Shown piece by piece: positions 1-7,640 of a stretch of 46,032 bases of DNA. A program made the translations under genes and the position numbers. The notes beneath the pieces are model-generated. The model did not search any database and was not told the origin of the DNA. It saw only the letters and a program-made list of their open reading frames with translations. Location: the NCBI GenBank assembly GCA_002084425.1, contig NBLN01000017.1, positions 10,670 through 56,701 on the forward strand, read 5' to 3'. Source of the DNA: Desulfobacteraceae bacterium 4572_130 (GTDB lineage: Bacteria > Desulfobacterota > Desulfobacteria > Desulfobacterales > Desulfobacteraceae). How positions within the stretch are numbered: the stretch's first letter is position 1; each line of letters begins with the position of its first letter.

Positions 1-477
1 AAAAATATGATTATATATAAAGAGCTTTGCACAATCGTTCTATTTTATTTAAAGCTCTCTATTTATAAGGCAAAGATTAGGAAAAATAGCATTATATAAC
101 AGCCTGTAGAAATTTAAGATATAGATGGCATTGTACCAAATCCCATATACAAGACCTATTATTTTTTCAAAGATAAAGGCATTTTTTGCTTTTTATCATT
201 CTATATTGTCCTACCCCTGTTCTAACCCTAATAGCTAATTCTTAATAGCTAGTATGTTAAAGTCTTGAAAAAATACTAGAACAAAATAGATGGTAAGTTT
301 ACAGGACTATTAAAAAGAATTAATTTTATCAAGCATGCTAAGTTGTTACAAAATTAAAAAAGTACTTGAGTGCAATATATAGATATTGCTTGACAAAAAC
401 ATACTATATGTTGTAGCCCCCGCTTGGATCATTTTAAATTTCGTAACAACCTAATGACATACATATAAGGGGAAAAA
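1..477. other. Non-coding leader region with one hairpin
   Basis: No convincing coding frame is visible. An inverted repeat AGAGCTTT (21-28) / AAAGCTCT (about 51-58) could form a hairpin. Its first arm continues into GCACAA, so it resembles a degenerate end of the 197-bp MITE found elsewhere in the window. A TTGACA at 390-395 could be a -35 box for the downstream gene, but I see no good -10 box at the right distance. Confidence 0.4.
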
Positions 478-1863
478 ATGGATTACGATATAATTATTGT
501 AGGTGGTGGCCCAGCAGGTCTTTTTGCTGCAATACATCTTGTGGAAAACTCTTCTCTAAAAGTTCTTATGATTGAAAAGGGTAAAAAACCTTCTTCAAGA
601 AAATGCCCAAACCATAATATTCAAGAATGTATACAATGTGAACCATGTAATATTCTTTCAGGTATAGGTGGTGCAGGACTTTATTCTGATGGTAAGCTTA
701 ATTTTATACCTACACTTGGTAAAACAGATCTTACCCAATTTATGTCAAAACCTGAGGCTCAAAATCTTATTGATGAAACTGAAGAAATATTTACAAGATT
801 TAAAATGGATGGTTCTGTTTATCCTCCTAATATGCAAGAAGCCTATGATATACGCAAAAATGCAAAAAAACATGGAATTAATCTTCTTTTAATAAAACAA
901 AAACACCTTGGTAGTGATAATCTGCCTAGGTATATTGCAGATATTGCTGATTACATTGAATCAAAAGGTCTTACTATTCATACATCAGAAGAAGTTCAAA
1001 ATATCACTACTAAAAACAATAAAATTACAGGAGTTATAACAAATAAAGATGAGTATAAAACAAATAATGTTATTCTAGCTCCAGGTCGTATTGGTGCTAA
1101 TTGGGTTGCAAAGCTTGCACAAAAACATGGCATTAGTCTTTCTCAGCGTGGTATAGAAGTAGGGGTTCGTGTTGAAGTTCACAATGATATTATGGCTGAT
1201 CTGTGTAAAATTATATATGATCCAACATTTTTTGTTCAGACTTCGAAATATGATGATCAAACAAGAACTTTCTGCACAAATTACGGAGGATTTATTTCTC
1301 TGGAAAATTATAAGGATTTTGTTTGTGTTAATGGGCATGCCTATTCTAATAAAAAATCAAATAATACTAATTTTGCATTTCTTTCTAAAGTAGTTTTTAC
1401 AGCTCCTGTTACAAATAATCAGGCATATGGTGAATCCATAGGTAAACTTGCTACAATAGTTGGTGGGGGAAAACCTATTCTTCAGCGTTTTGGAGATCTT
1501 AAACAAGGACGACGGTCAACACAGAACAGAATAAAAAAGGGATATATAGAGCCTAGTATGAAAAATGTTGTATGTGGTGATATTGCCATGGCTCTTCCAG
1601 AAAGAATTCTATCTAATATTATAGAAGGACTTAATAAATTAAATCTTGTTATTCCCGGTGTAGCAAATGATGAAACATTGCTTTATGCTCCTGAAATTAA
1701 GTTTTTTTCAACTCAAATAGAAACAGACAATAATCTTGAAACACTTATAAAAGGAATGTATGTAGCAGGAGATGGTCCTGGAGTTGCAGGAAATATTGTC
1801 TCTGCTGCTGCCACTGGTCTTTTAGCTGCAAAAAAAATATTAAAAAGAGCATCAGGTGCCTAG
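478..1863 (+). CDS. FAD-dependent dehydrogenase (COG2509-type NAD(P)/FAD oxidoreductase)
   Basis: A predicted cytoplasmic flavoprotein of 461 aa. The N-terminal Rossmann dinucleotide fold is clear: IIIVGGGPAGLFAA at residues 5-18 binds FAD. A Cys-rich stretch follows (CPNHNIQECIQCEPC, about residues 43-57) and then GGAGLYSDGKLN, a pattern typical of the uncharacterised FAD-dependent dehydrogenase family COG2509. The C-terminal FAD motif GMYVAGDGPGVAGN lies near residue 425, followed by a terminal helix. Length is normal for the family. The start is supported by a GGGG ribosome-binding site seven bases upstream. It appears monocistronic. The substrate is unknown; the family is related to geranylgeranyl-reductase-like and BFD-like flavoproteins, and I assign no specific reaction. 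Confidence 0.85.
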   Translation: MDYDIIIVGGGPAGLFAAIHLVENSSLKVLMIEKGKKPSSRKCPNHNIQECIQCEPCNILSGIGGAGLYSDGKLNFIPTLGKTDLTQFMSKPEAQNLIDETEEIFTRFKMDGSVYPPNMQEAYDIRKNAKKHGINLLLIKQKHLGSDNLPRYIADIADYIESKGLTIHTSEEVQNITTKNNKITGVITNKDEYKTNNVILAPGRIGANWVAKLAQKHGISLSQRGIEVGVRVEVHNDIMADLCKIIYDPTFFVQTSKYDDQTRTFCTNYGGFISLENYKDFVCVNGHAYSNKKSNNTNFAFLSKVVFTAPVTNNQAYGESIGKLATIVGGGKPILQRFGDLKQGRRSTQNRIKKGYIEPSMKNVVCGDIAMALPERILSNIIEGLNKLNLVIPGVANDETLLYAPEIKFFSTQIETDNNLETLIKGMYVAGDGPGVAGNIVSAAATGLLAAKKILKRASGA

Positions 1864-1992
1864 AAAAATCTAATTATTGAATTGATTTATTGATTTTCTT
1901 TTATTATTGCAATTTCTATCATCGCGAAATATGTAACCTTTACAAAAGATCTCGTATTGTATGTAAATTGTTTAAAAGGATAATAATATTTA

Positions 1993-2493
1993 ATGGAAGG
2001 ACAAGGACAAATTTGGGCATTAATAGGAATTGGAGTTGTAAGTGGCATTCTTACATCAGTTTTTTTATATTTTTTAGTTTTTCTTTTTAAAAATTTTTTT
2101 ATCCCATGGTATCAAAATATAATATATAAAGGATTAGATATATCTGGAGAATGGGAATATACATTAACTCATCAACAAGGAATTGATAAATGTATAATGG
2201 AACTAAAACAAAAAAGTCATATGATCTCCGGGGATGATACAGGAGGAAGATATGATGCATCTGGGAAGAAAAGACAAAGAACAAGAGCATTTAAGATAAC
2301 TGGTTTTTATTCTGACAACTATTTTGTTGGATATATGCTAAACAAGAATCCTCAATTAAGGAGTTTTACAGGTTTCACTTTAAGAATTGTAGAGGGTGGT
2401 AGATGTATGGAAGGCGTTTTTAGTTGGTATGATGTTTTATATGAAGATATAAATAGTCAAAAAGTAAAATGTAAAAGAATAATGTCATCTTAA
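1993..2493 (+). CDS. Small membrane-anchored beta-rich protein (Cap15-like topology?)
   Basis: A 166-aa protein I cannot assign by name. Residues about 8-34 form one strongly hydrophobic membrane segment, followed by an aromatic stretch and then a soluble domain. That domain reads as short beta strands: ISGEWEYTL near 49, a KQKSHMISGDD hairpin, FKITGFYSDNYFVGYML, and GFTLRIVEGGRCMEGVF. The pattern of strand-Gly-strand with Trp/Tyr resembles lipocalin-like barrels and the transmembrane-beta-barrel CBASS effector Cap15. No cyclic-nucleotide synthetase lies nearby in the window, so this is only a fold-level suggestion. The start ATG has an AAAGGA site ending 12 bases upstream. It stands alone in an AT-rich, repeat-bearing region. 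Confidence 0.65.
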   Translation: MEGQGQIWALIGIGVVSGILTSVFLYFLVFLFKNFFIPWYQNIIYKGLDISGEWEYTLTHQQGIDKCIMELKQKSHMISGDDTGGRYDASGKKRQRTRAFKITGFYSDNYFVGYMLNKNPQLRSFTGFTLRIVEGGRCMEGVFSWYDVLYEDINSQKVKCKRIMSS

Positions 2494-3134
2494 TTAAAAG
2501 TATAAAAAATATTAAGAGTTATTGAATAAGTTATTAATTCATAAGCGTATTTTTTTTTGTTTAAAAAATACTTAAAAAACCAAAATATCAATAAAGACAG
2601 ACCCCTAACCACTAAAGCACAAAAAAAGTTTCTCATTTCTCATAAATTTTTTATCGCAAGATCACTTTAAATCACTCCCAAAACCAAAAGTTTCTTAAAC
2701 ATAAAAATTGCTATAAAAACTAACATAGGCAACTATAACACTGGAGTGTCTATGTGAATATTCACACCATCAAGACTCACAATGAGAAAAAAAGGGAGTT
2801 TTATATTTTTTTGTGTGTTTTAGTGCTTTTTGTGGTTATAATTTTTAATTTAAAATAAATCTATTTTGAGATTTATTTATCAATCCTATTTTTAATACTA
2901 ATTCAACTTTTTTATTTTTCCCGTCAATATCTCCCTTATTTAAAAAAATATTGCCAATAAAACAACTCTTTGATATATAAATCCAGTTTATGTTTTATTA
3001 TTGTGTTTATAATCACTCACATTCCTTGACTTAATATCAGGTGCTTTTTTAAAAGTTGATATCTTTTTAAAAAAGTTGATATTGGGGAAGAAAGGGATGG
3101 TGGAAAAAACCATTTAAGGCCAGGGAGAAAAATT
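2494..3134. other. 641-bp intergenic region upstream of rpsB
   Basis: No open frame looks coding. It holds an imperfect inverted repeat: ACCACTAAAGCAC at 2608-2620 and an AGTGCTTTTTGTGGT-type arm at about 2822-2837. The inner parts also match (TTTCTCATT near 2629 against AATGAGAAA at 2781). The rest is A/T-rich. TTGACT at 3026-3031 could be a -35 element of the rpsB promoter, but no convincing -10 is seen. Confidence 0.4.
3044..3082 (+). repeat. Tandem 19/20-bp direct repeat upstream of rpsB
   Basis: Two adjacent copies differing by one inserted base and one change: CTTTTTTAAAAGTTGATAT (3044-3062) and CTTTTTAAAAAAGTTGATAT (3063-3082). They lie 53 bp before the rpsB start, so they could be a regulatory site in the leader or a simple slippage duplication. 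Confidence 0.6.
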
Positions 3135-3962
3135 ATGTCTTATATTGCAATGAGCGAACTTCTTGAAGCAGGAGTTCATTTTGGACATCAGACTAAACGA
3201 TGGAATCCAAAGATGAAAAAATATATCTTTGGTGCACGAAACGGTATTTATATTATTGATCTTCAGCAAACTTTAAAACTATTTAAAACAGCATACAACT
3301 TTATTTTTGAAACAGCAGCCCAAGGGAAAAGTATTCTTTTTGTTGGAACAAAAAAACAAGCTCGCGAAACAATTTATGAAGAGGCTAACCGTGCTGAAGA
3401 ATTTTATATTCAAAATAGATGGCTTGGAGGAATACTTACAAATTTCCAGACAATTAAAAAAAATATTACTCGGTTTGAATATTTAAATACAATTGAAAAT
3501 GATGGAACAATAGAAAATTATCCCAAAAAAGAACGCATTAAAATGAATAAGGAAAAAAATAAACTTGAGAATGATATTGGTGGAATTAGTAATATGAAAT
3601 CTCTTCCTGGTGCAATGTTTATTATTGATCCTAAAAATGAAATAATTGCTGTGAATGAAGCTAAAAGACTTGGAATTCCAATTGCAGCAGTTGTAGATAC
3701 TAATTGTAATCCTGATGATATTGACTATGTAATTCCAGGCAATGATGATGCTATTAGATCTATTCGTCTTTTTACTTCAAGAATTGCAGATGCTTCTATA
3801 AAAGGTGCACAACAATATCAAGAAAAGCAACAAGCAGAAACTGACAAAGAAAAAACAGAAAAAGAAAAAGCTGGACCTGTACATTTTGAAAAAACAATTG
3901 TTTCCAATGGCTCAGATGGTCCTGTTGTTGAAAAAATTAGAAGAAAAACAGTTACAGAATAA
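3135..3962 (+). CDS. rpsB: 30S ribosomal protein S2
   Basis: A component of the small ribosomal subunit that bridges head and body near protein S1. The 275-aa product starts with the diagnostic [20 protein letters not shown] block and carries [12 protein letters not shown] (about residues 95-106), [28 protein letters not shown] and the closing [11 protein letters not shown]. The last 40 or so residues are a Lys/Glu-rich tail that is longer than in E. coli but common in related phyla. The start has a GGGAG ribosome-binding site. As in most bacteria it precedes tsf, but here the spacer is swollen to 387 bp by nested mobile repeats, which may affect co-transcription. Confidence 0.97.
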   Translation: MSYIAMSELLEAGVHFGHQTKRWNPKMKKYIFGARNGIYIIDLQQTLKLFKTAYNFIFETAAQGKSILFVGTKKQARETIYEEANRAEEFYIQNRWLGGILTNFQTIKKNITRFEYLNTIENDGTIENYPKKERIKMNKEKNKLENDIGGISNMKSLPGAMFIIDPKNEIIAVNEAKRLGIPIAAVVDTNCNPDDIDYVIPGNDDAIRSIRLFTSRIADASIKGAQQYQEKQQAETDKEKTEKEKAGPVHFEKTIVSNGSDGPVVEKIRRKTVTE

Positions 3963-3964
3963 TT

Positions 3965-4258
3965 TTATATAAAAGAATTTATAATTACTTAATATTCTTT
4001 CATGTTTTGAGCCCTTTGCACAAACGGATTTTTTATAAAAATACTTTTAAAAAAATAAAATGTTTTTTTCTAGTTTTTAATCTAAAAAATGTTTGTAAAT
4101 GGCTATAAATAGGGCTTGTTTTCTTTTGTCTCAATTTTAGGTTCAAGGTATTACAATACATCTTCACCATAAAATTTAAACAAAATCAAGCATTGTGCAA
4201 AGGTCTTGTTGTAAGGCAAGCTAATCATTAAAAAACAGATCTGTCACATGACAGTTAT
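3965..4258 (+). repeat. 95-bp two-hairpin repeat, copy 1, split by a MITE
   Basis: The left half (about 3965-4009, with AAAGAA..TTCTTTC arms) and the right half (about 4207-4258, ending ACAGTTATT) together match the other copies of this family. Between them lies the 197-bp MITE. Intact copies read CATGTTTTGTTGTAAGG across the break point, so the original sequence can be reconstructed. Confidence 0.85.
4010..4206 (+). mobile_element. 197-bp MITE with terminal inverted repeats (copy 1)
   Basis: The ends are AGCCCTTTGCACAA and TTGTGCAAAGGTCT, inverted repeats matching at 13 of 14 positions. There is no coding capacity. It interrupts the 95-bp repeat and duplicates TG (or TTG, depending on where the end is placed) at the target. 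A second copy of exactly the same length lies at 18692-18888 and a truncated one at 29101-29176. It would need a transposase in trans; none is seen in the window. Confidence 0.85.
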
Positions 4259-4263
4259 TAATA

Positions 4264-4333
4264 TTGATGGCATTGTAAAAATTTTTCATCTTCTTCATTA
4301 AATATAGATGGAAAATTTTTACGGCGGTATAAT
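4264..4333. repeat. Long palindrome upstream of tsf (palindrome family, copy 1)
   Basis: The left arm GATGGCATTGTAAAAATTTT and the right arm AAAATTTTTACGGCGGT form an imperfect hairpin whose inner part is TCATC/GATG. Related palindromes lie at 30857-30917 and 34158-34207. It sits directly before the tsf ribosome-binding site, so it may fold in the tsf leader mRNA. Confidence 0.6.
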
Positions 4334-4349
4334 ATAAGGAGTATAAAAA

Positions 4350-4946
4350 ATGGTTGATATAACAGCATCAATGGTACAAAAACTTCGTTCTCAAACTGGA
4401 TGTGGAATAATGGATTGCAAAAAAGCTCTTATTAAAACAAAAGGAGATGAACAAAAAGCCTTTGATTATTTGAGAAAAAAAGGGCTTGCAAAGGCAGAAA
4501 AGAGAGCTGGAAGAACAACTTATGAGGGTATTGTTTATTCATATATTCATCCTGGAGATAAACTTGGAGTTCTTGTTGAAATTAACTGTGAATCTGATTT
4601 TGTTGCAAAAACAGAAGATTTTAAAAATTTTGCTAAAAATATCGCAATGCATGTGGCAGCTTCTAATCCTTCAGGCCTTAATCCAGAAGATATTCCTGAA
4701 GAAGTTATAGAAAAAGAAAAGGAAATTTTTCGTTCCCAGGCAATAGAACAAGGTAAACCAGAAAAAATTATAAATAAGATTGTAGAAGGTCAGGTTAAAA
4801 AATTTTTTAGTGAATCTTGTCTTATAAATCAAGCTTATATTAAAGATACCCAAAAAACCATTGCTGAAATAACTACTGAAATAATTGCAAAACTTGGTGA
4901 AAATATTCAGATAAAAAGATTTGTACGCTTTCAAATTGGAGAATAA
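4350..4946 (+). CDS. tsf: Elongation factor Ts
   Basis: The nucleotide-exchange factor that recycles EF-Tu-GDP in translation. At 198 aa it is the short form with a single core half, as in many Deltaproteobacteria and thermophiles. The N-terminal UBA-like domain reads [19 protein letters not shown] (about residues 9-27). The core contains [14 protein letters not shown] and [16 protein letters not shown]. The C-terminal region has [15 protein letters not shown] and ends in the [10 protein letters not shown] strand. The start has a GGAG site. The stop lies 4 bp before the TTG start of pyrH, and the tsf stop region supplies the pyrH ribosome-binding site. Confidence 0.97.
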   Translation: MVDITASMVQKLRSQTGCGIMDCKKALIKTKGDEQKAFDYLRKKGLAKAEKRAGRTTYEGIVYSYIHPGDKLGVLVEINCESDFVAKTEDFKNFAKNIAMHVAASNPSGLNPEDIPEEVIEKEKEIFRSQAIEQGKPEKIINKIVEGQVKKFFSESCLINQAYIKDTQKTIAEITTEIIAKLGENIQIKRFVRFQIGE

Positions 4947-4950
4947 ACAT

Positions 4951-5550
4951 TTGGATAACAGCAAAATACCTAAATTCAATAGAGTTTTGATTAAACTTAT
5001 TTTTAGGGGGGTCATGGGATCCTCTGCTGGAATGAATAGGACTTCTGCAGATAATATAGGCATGCTTGCAACCATTATTAATAGTCTTGCTTTGTCAGAT
5101 TCCTTTGAAAAACATGGTATCCCAACAAGAGTGCAGACCGCAATAATGATAAATAAAATTGCAGAACCATTTATTCCTAAAAAAGCTGAAAGGCATATGG
5201 AAAAAGGAAGAGTAGTTATTTTTGCAGCAGGTACAGGTAATCCTTATTTTACAACTGATACAGCAGCAGTATTAAGAGCCCAGGAAATTAATGCTGAAAT
5301 TTTATTTAAAGCTACACAAGTTGATGGTATTTATGACAAAGATCCTATTATACATAAAGATGCTGTTTTTTTTGAAAAGCTTTCATATATGAATATTCTT
5401 GAAAAACAACTTCAAGTTATAGATATGACAGCTATTTCTCTTGCAATGGATAATAATTTATCTATTCAAATATTTAATCTTCATAAAAAAGGTAATATTT
5501 GTAAAGCTGTTTGTGGGAAAAATATTGGCACACGAATATATAACAATTAA
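4951..5550 (+). CDS. pyrH: UMP kinase with a 43-residue internal deletion
   Basis: UMP kinase phosphorylates UMP to UDP in pyrimidine synthesis and is normally essential. The C-terminal two thirds are well conserved: [54 protein letters not shown] and [13 protein letters not shown]. The N-terminal FNRVLIKL is followed at once by IFRGV. In E. coli PyrH the stretch between these (SGEAL to GGGN, 43 residues) holds the Lys-x-Ser-Gly-Glu phosphate loop and most of the GGGN nucleotide-binding loop, and it is absent here. The junction is at 4998/4999 and the reading frame is kept. I chose the TTG at 4951 because GGAGA lies 7 bp upstream; the product is 199 aa against about 240 normally. It is probably inactive unless the deletion is an assembly artefact. 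Confidence 0.85.
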   Translation: MDNSKIPKFNRVLIKLIFRGVMGSSAGMNRTSADNIGMLATIINSLALSDSFEKHGIPTRVQTAIMINKIAEPFIPKKAERHMEKGRVVIFAAGTGNPYFTTDTAAVLRAQEINAEILFKATQVDGIYDKDPIIHKDAVFFEKLSYMNILEKQLQVIDMTAISLAMDNNLSIQIFNLHKKGNICKAVCGKNIGTRIYNN

Positions 5551-5568
5551 TAAAAATTAGGAGTATTT

Positions 5569-6126
5569 ATGATAAAAACAATATATCAAGAAAGCAGAGA
5601 AAGAATGAAAAAATCTTTACAGGCTTTTGAAAAAGAGATGTTAAAAGTTCGTACAGGCAGAGCATCTCTTACAATACTTGATGGAGTAAAAGTTGATTAT
5701 TATGGTACTCTGACTCCTTTGAATCAAATGTCATCTATTGCTGTTCCTGAAAATAGGCTTATTACTATTCAACCCTGGGATATAAGCATTATCAAGGAGA
5801 TTGAAAAAGCTATTTTAAAAGCTAATCTTGGATTAACACCTTCCAATGATGGAAAACTAATCAGGATTTCTATTCCTCCTCTTACAGAGGACAGAAGAAA
5901 AGAGATTGTAAAAACAGTTAATCATACTTGTGAAGACTTTAAGATTGCCATACGAAATATTAGAAGAGATGCTAATAATGAACTGAAATCTTTTCAAAAA
6001 AGTGGAGAAATTTCTGAAGATGATAATTTTAAAGCTCAAAAAGAAATTCAGGAAATTACTGATGAATATATTAAAGAGATAGATATCATGTTTATTGCAA
6101 AGGAAAAGGAAATTCTTGAACTCTAG
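5569..6126 (+). CDS. frr: Ribosome recycling factor
   Basis: With EF-G, it splits the post-termination ribosome complex. The 185-aa length is normal. It starts with the helical segment around RERMKKSLQAFEKEMLKVRTGRAS (residues about 10-33), continues with ILDGVKVDYYGTLTPLNQMSSI and PENRLITIQPWD, and ends in the long helices NIRRDANNELKSFQKSGEISEDD and ITDEYIKEID. All family blocks are intact. A GGAG site precedes the ATG. It follows pyrH by 18 bp and overlaps the start of uppS, so it is part of the same operon. Confidence 0.97.
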   Translation: MIKTIYQESRERMKKSLQAFEKEMLKVRTGRASLTILDGVKVDYYGTLTPLNQMSSIAVPENRLITIQPWDISIIKEIEKAILKANLGLTPSNDGKLIRISIPPLTEDRRKEIVKTVNHTCEDFKIAIRNIRRDANNELKSFQKSGEISEDDNFKAQKEIQEITDEYIKEIDIMFIAKEKEILEL

Positions 6127-6850
6127 ATATGACATTGATATTGACCGTGTTCCATGCCATGTTGCAATAATTATGGATGGCAATGGAACCTGGGCAAAAA
6201 AAAAATTTATGAATCGTATCAAAGGTCATGAACAAGGTTCAGCAACTGTTTGTTCCATTGTTAATATATGTTTGAAACTTGGAATAAAATTTCTTACACT
6301 TTATGCTTTTTCCACAGAAAATTGGGCAAGACCAGACTATGAGGTTCGGGCTTTAATGAATCTTTTAAAAAAATTTGCTAAATCTGAACGAAAACAACTT
6401 TTTGAAAAAGAAATTTGTCTTAAAATGATAGGGCAAAAGCAGAGACTTTCAGAAAATGTAAGAAAAGAACTTGATATAACAATAGACAAAACAAAAAATA
6501 ACAAAAAAATGTTTCTTACCCTTGCAATAAGTTATGGAGGCAGGGAAGAAATTACAAGGGCTGTAAAAGAGATAGCAAAAAAAGTTTTTAAAAAAAAAAT
6601 ACCCTGTAATGAAATTACAGAAAATATGATTGCAGAGCATCTTTACACAAAAAATATGCCGGAGCCTGATCTTTTAATACGCACAAGTGGAAAAATGCGC
6701 ATTAGTAATTTTCTTTTATGGCAAATGGCATATACTGAAATTTTTATTACTGAGACTTTGTGGCCTGATTTTACCAAACAGGAATTTATTGATATAATAA
6801 AAAATTATCAAACTCGTGAACGCAAATTTGGAAAGGTTTATGCACCTTAA
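6116..6850 (+). CDS. uppS: Undecaprenyl diphosphate synthase (with unusual residues)
   Basis: A cis-prenyltransferase that condenses FPP with eight IPP units to make the lipid carrier for peptidoglycan and other wall polymers. Conserved blocks are present: [31 protein letters not shown]-like and [24 protein letters not shown]. I start at TTG 6116, which has AAGGAAA just upstream and overlaps frr by 11 nt, giving 244 aa; a TTG at 6095 has no better site. Two positions are odd: T25 replaces the Arg that follows MDGNG (E. coli R30, diphosphate binding), and K193 replaces the Glu of RTSGE (E. coli E198). The metal-binding Asp21 and the Glu of AYTE remain. Activity may be altered. Confidence 0.93.
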   Translation: [244 protein letters not shown]

Positions 6851-7640
6851 ACGATGGCTTACATCGCTCGTTCTTATTCCCCTTCTTTTTTTAATTCTAT
6901 TAAAGGGAACAACACTTTTATTTTCTGCTTTTGTATCTGTTATTACGCTTATTGCAATGACAGAATACTTTACAATTATTTCCTGTTCTGGGAAAATCCC
7001 ATTAAAAATTAAAATTATTGGACTTTTAACTTGTCTGGGAATAATAGCAAGTGCCCATGTAGGCTCTTTTGGTATTATCATGGGAATTCTTACCTTTTAT
7101 ATTATAGTTATTTCTATTATTATTCTTGGTAATTTTTCCCTGGAAAGTTCTATTTTAGATATAGTTGCCAAGCAGATACAGGGAATTATTTATATTCCTG
7201 TTTTTCTTTCATTTTTTGTATTTATAAGAAATTCAGAAAATGGAATTATCTGGATAATCTGGATTTGGCTTATTATTGCTTCAAGCGATACAGGAGCATA
7301 TTATTATGGAACATTTTTTGGTAAAAAACCTCTTTTGCCTAATATAAGTCCTAATAAGACTATTGAAGGTGCAATTGGAGGAATTGTGGCATCTCTAATT
7401 GCAGGTTTGATTTTCAGCTCTATTTTTATTCCAGAAATTTTCATTATAAACAGGATTATTTTTATTTTAATTGCTTGTATTGCAGGACAAATTGGCGATT
7501 TGTTTGAATCAGCTCTTAAAAGAGCAGGTAAAATAAAAGATTCAGGAAATATTCTTCCAGGCCATGGAGGAATTCTTGACAGACTAGATGGTTTAATCTT
7601 TGCTCTTCCCATTACATATTTTTTTAAGTATCTAGTATGA
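6840..7640 (+). CDS. cdsA: Phosphatidate cytidylyltransferase
   Basis: An integral membrane enzyme making CDP-diacylglycerol from CTP and phosphatidic acid, the precursor of the major phospholipids. The start ATG at 6840 (MHLKRWLTS) has GGAAAGG upstream and overlaps uppS by 11 nt; the product is 266 aa. About seven or eight hydrophobic segments are visible. The CDP-diglyceride synthetase signature is intact near the C terminus: SALKRAGKIKDSGNILPGHG followed by GILDRLDG. The DTGAYYYG and NKTIEGAIGG motifs also match the family. Its stop codon overlaps the dxr start as GTATGA. Confidence 0.95.
   Translation: MHLKRWLTSLVLIPLLFLILLKGTTLLFSAFVSVITLIAMTEYFTIISCSGKIPLKIKIIGLLTCLGIIASAHVGSFGIIMGILTFYIIVISIIILGNFSLESSILDIVAKQIQGIIYIPVFLSFFVFIRNSENGIIWIIWIWLIIASSDTGAYYYGTFFGKKPLLPNISPNKTIEGAIGGIVASLIAGLIFSSIFIPEIFIINRIIFILIACIAGQIGDLFESALKRAGKIKDSGNILPGHGGILDRLDGLIFALPITYFFKYLV

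Noticed and set aside
4921-4950. Upstream TTG start for pyrH at 4921
   Set aside because: It lies within tsf coding sequence. TTG 4951 has a well-spaced GGAGA and matches the family start.
4671-5075. 134-codon minus-strand open frame over tsf/pyrH
   Set aside because: It is antisense to two recognised genes and shows no family motif.
6095-6115. Upstream TTG start for uppS
   Set aside because: It adds seven unconserved residues and has no close ribosome-binding site, unlike TTG 6116.
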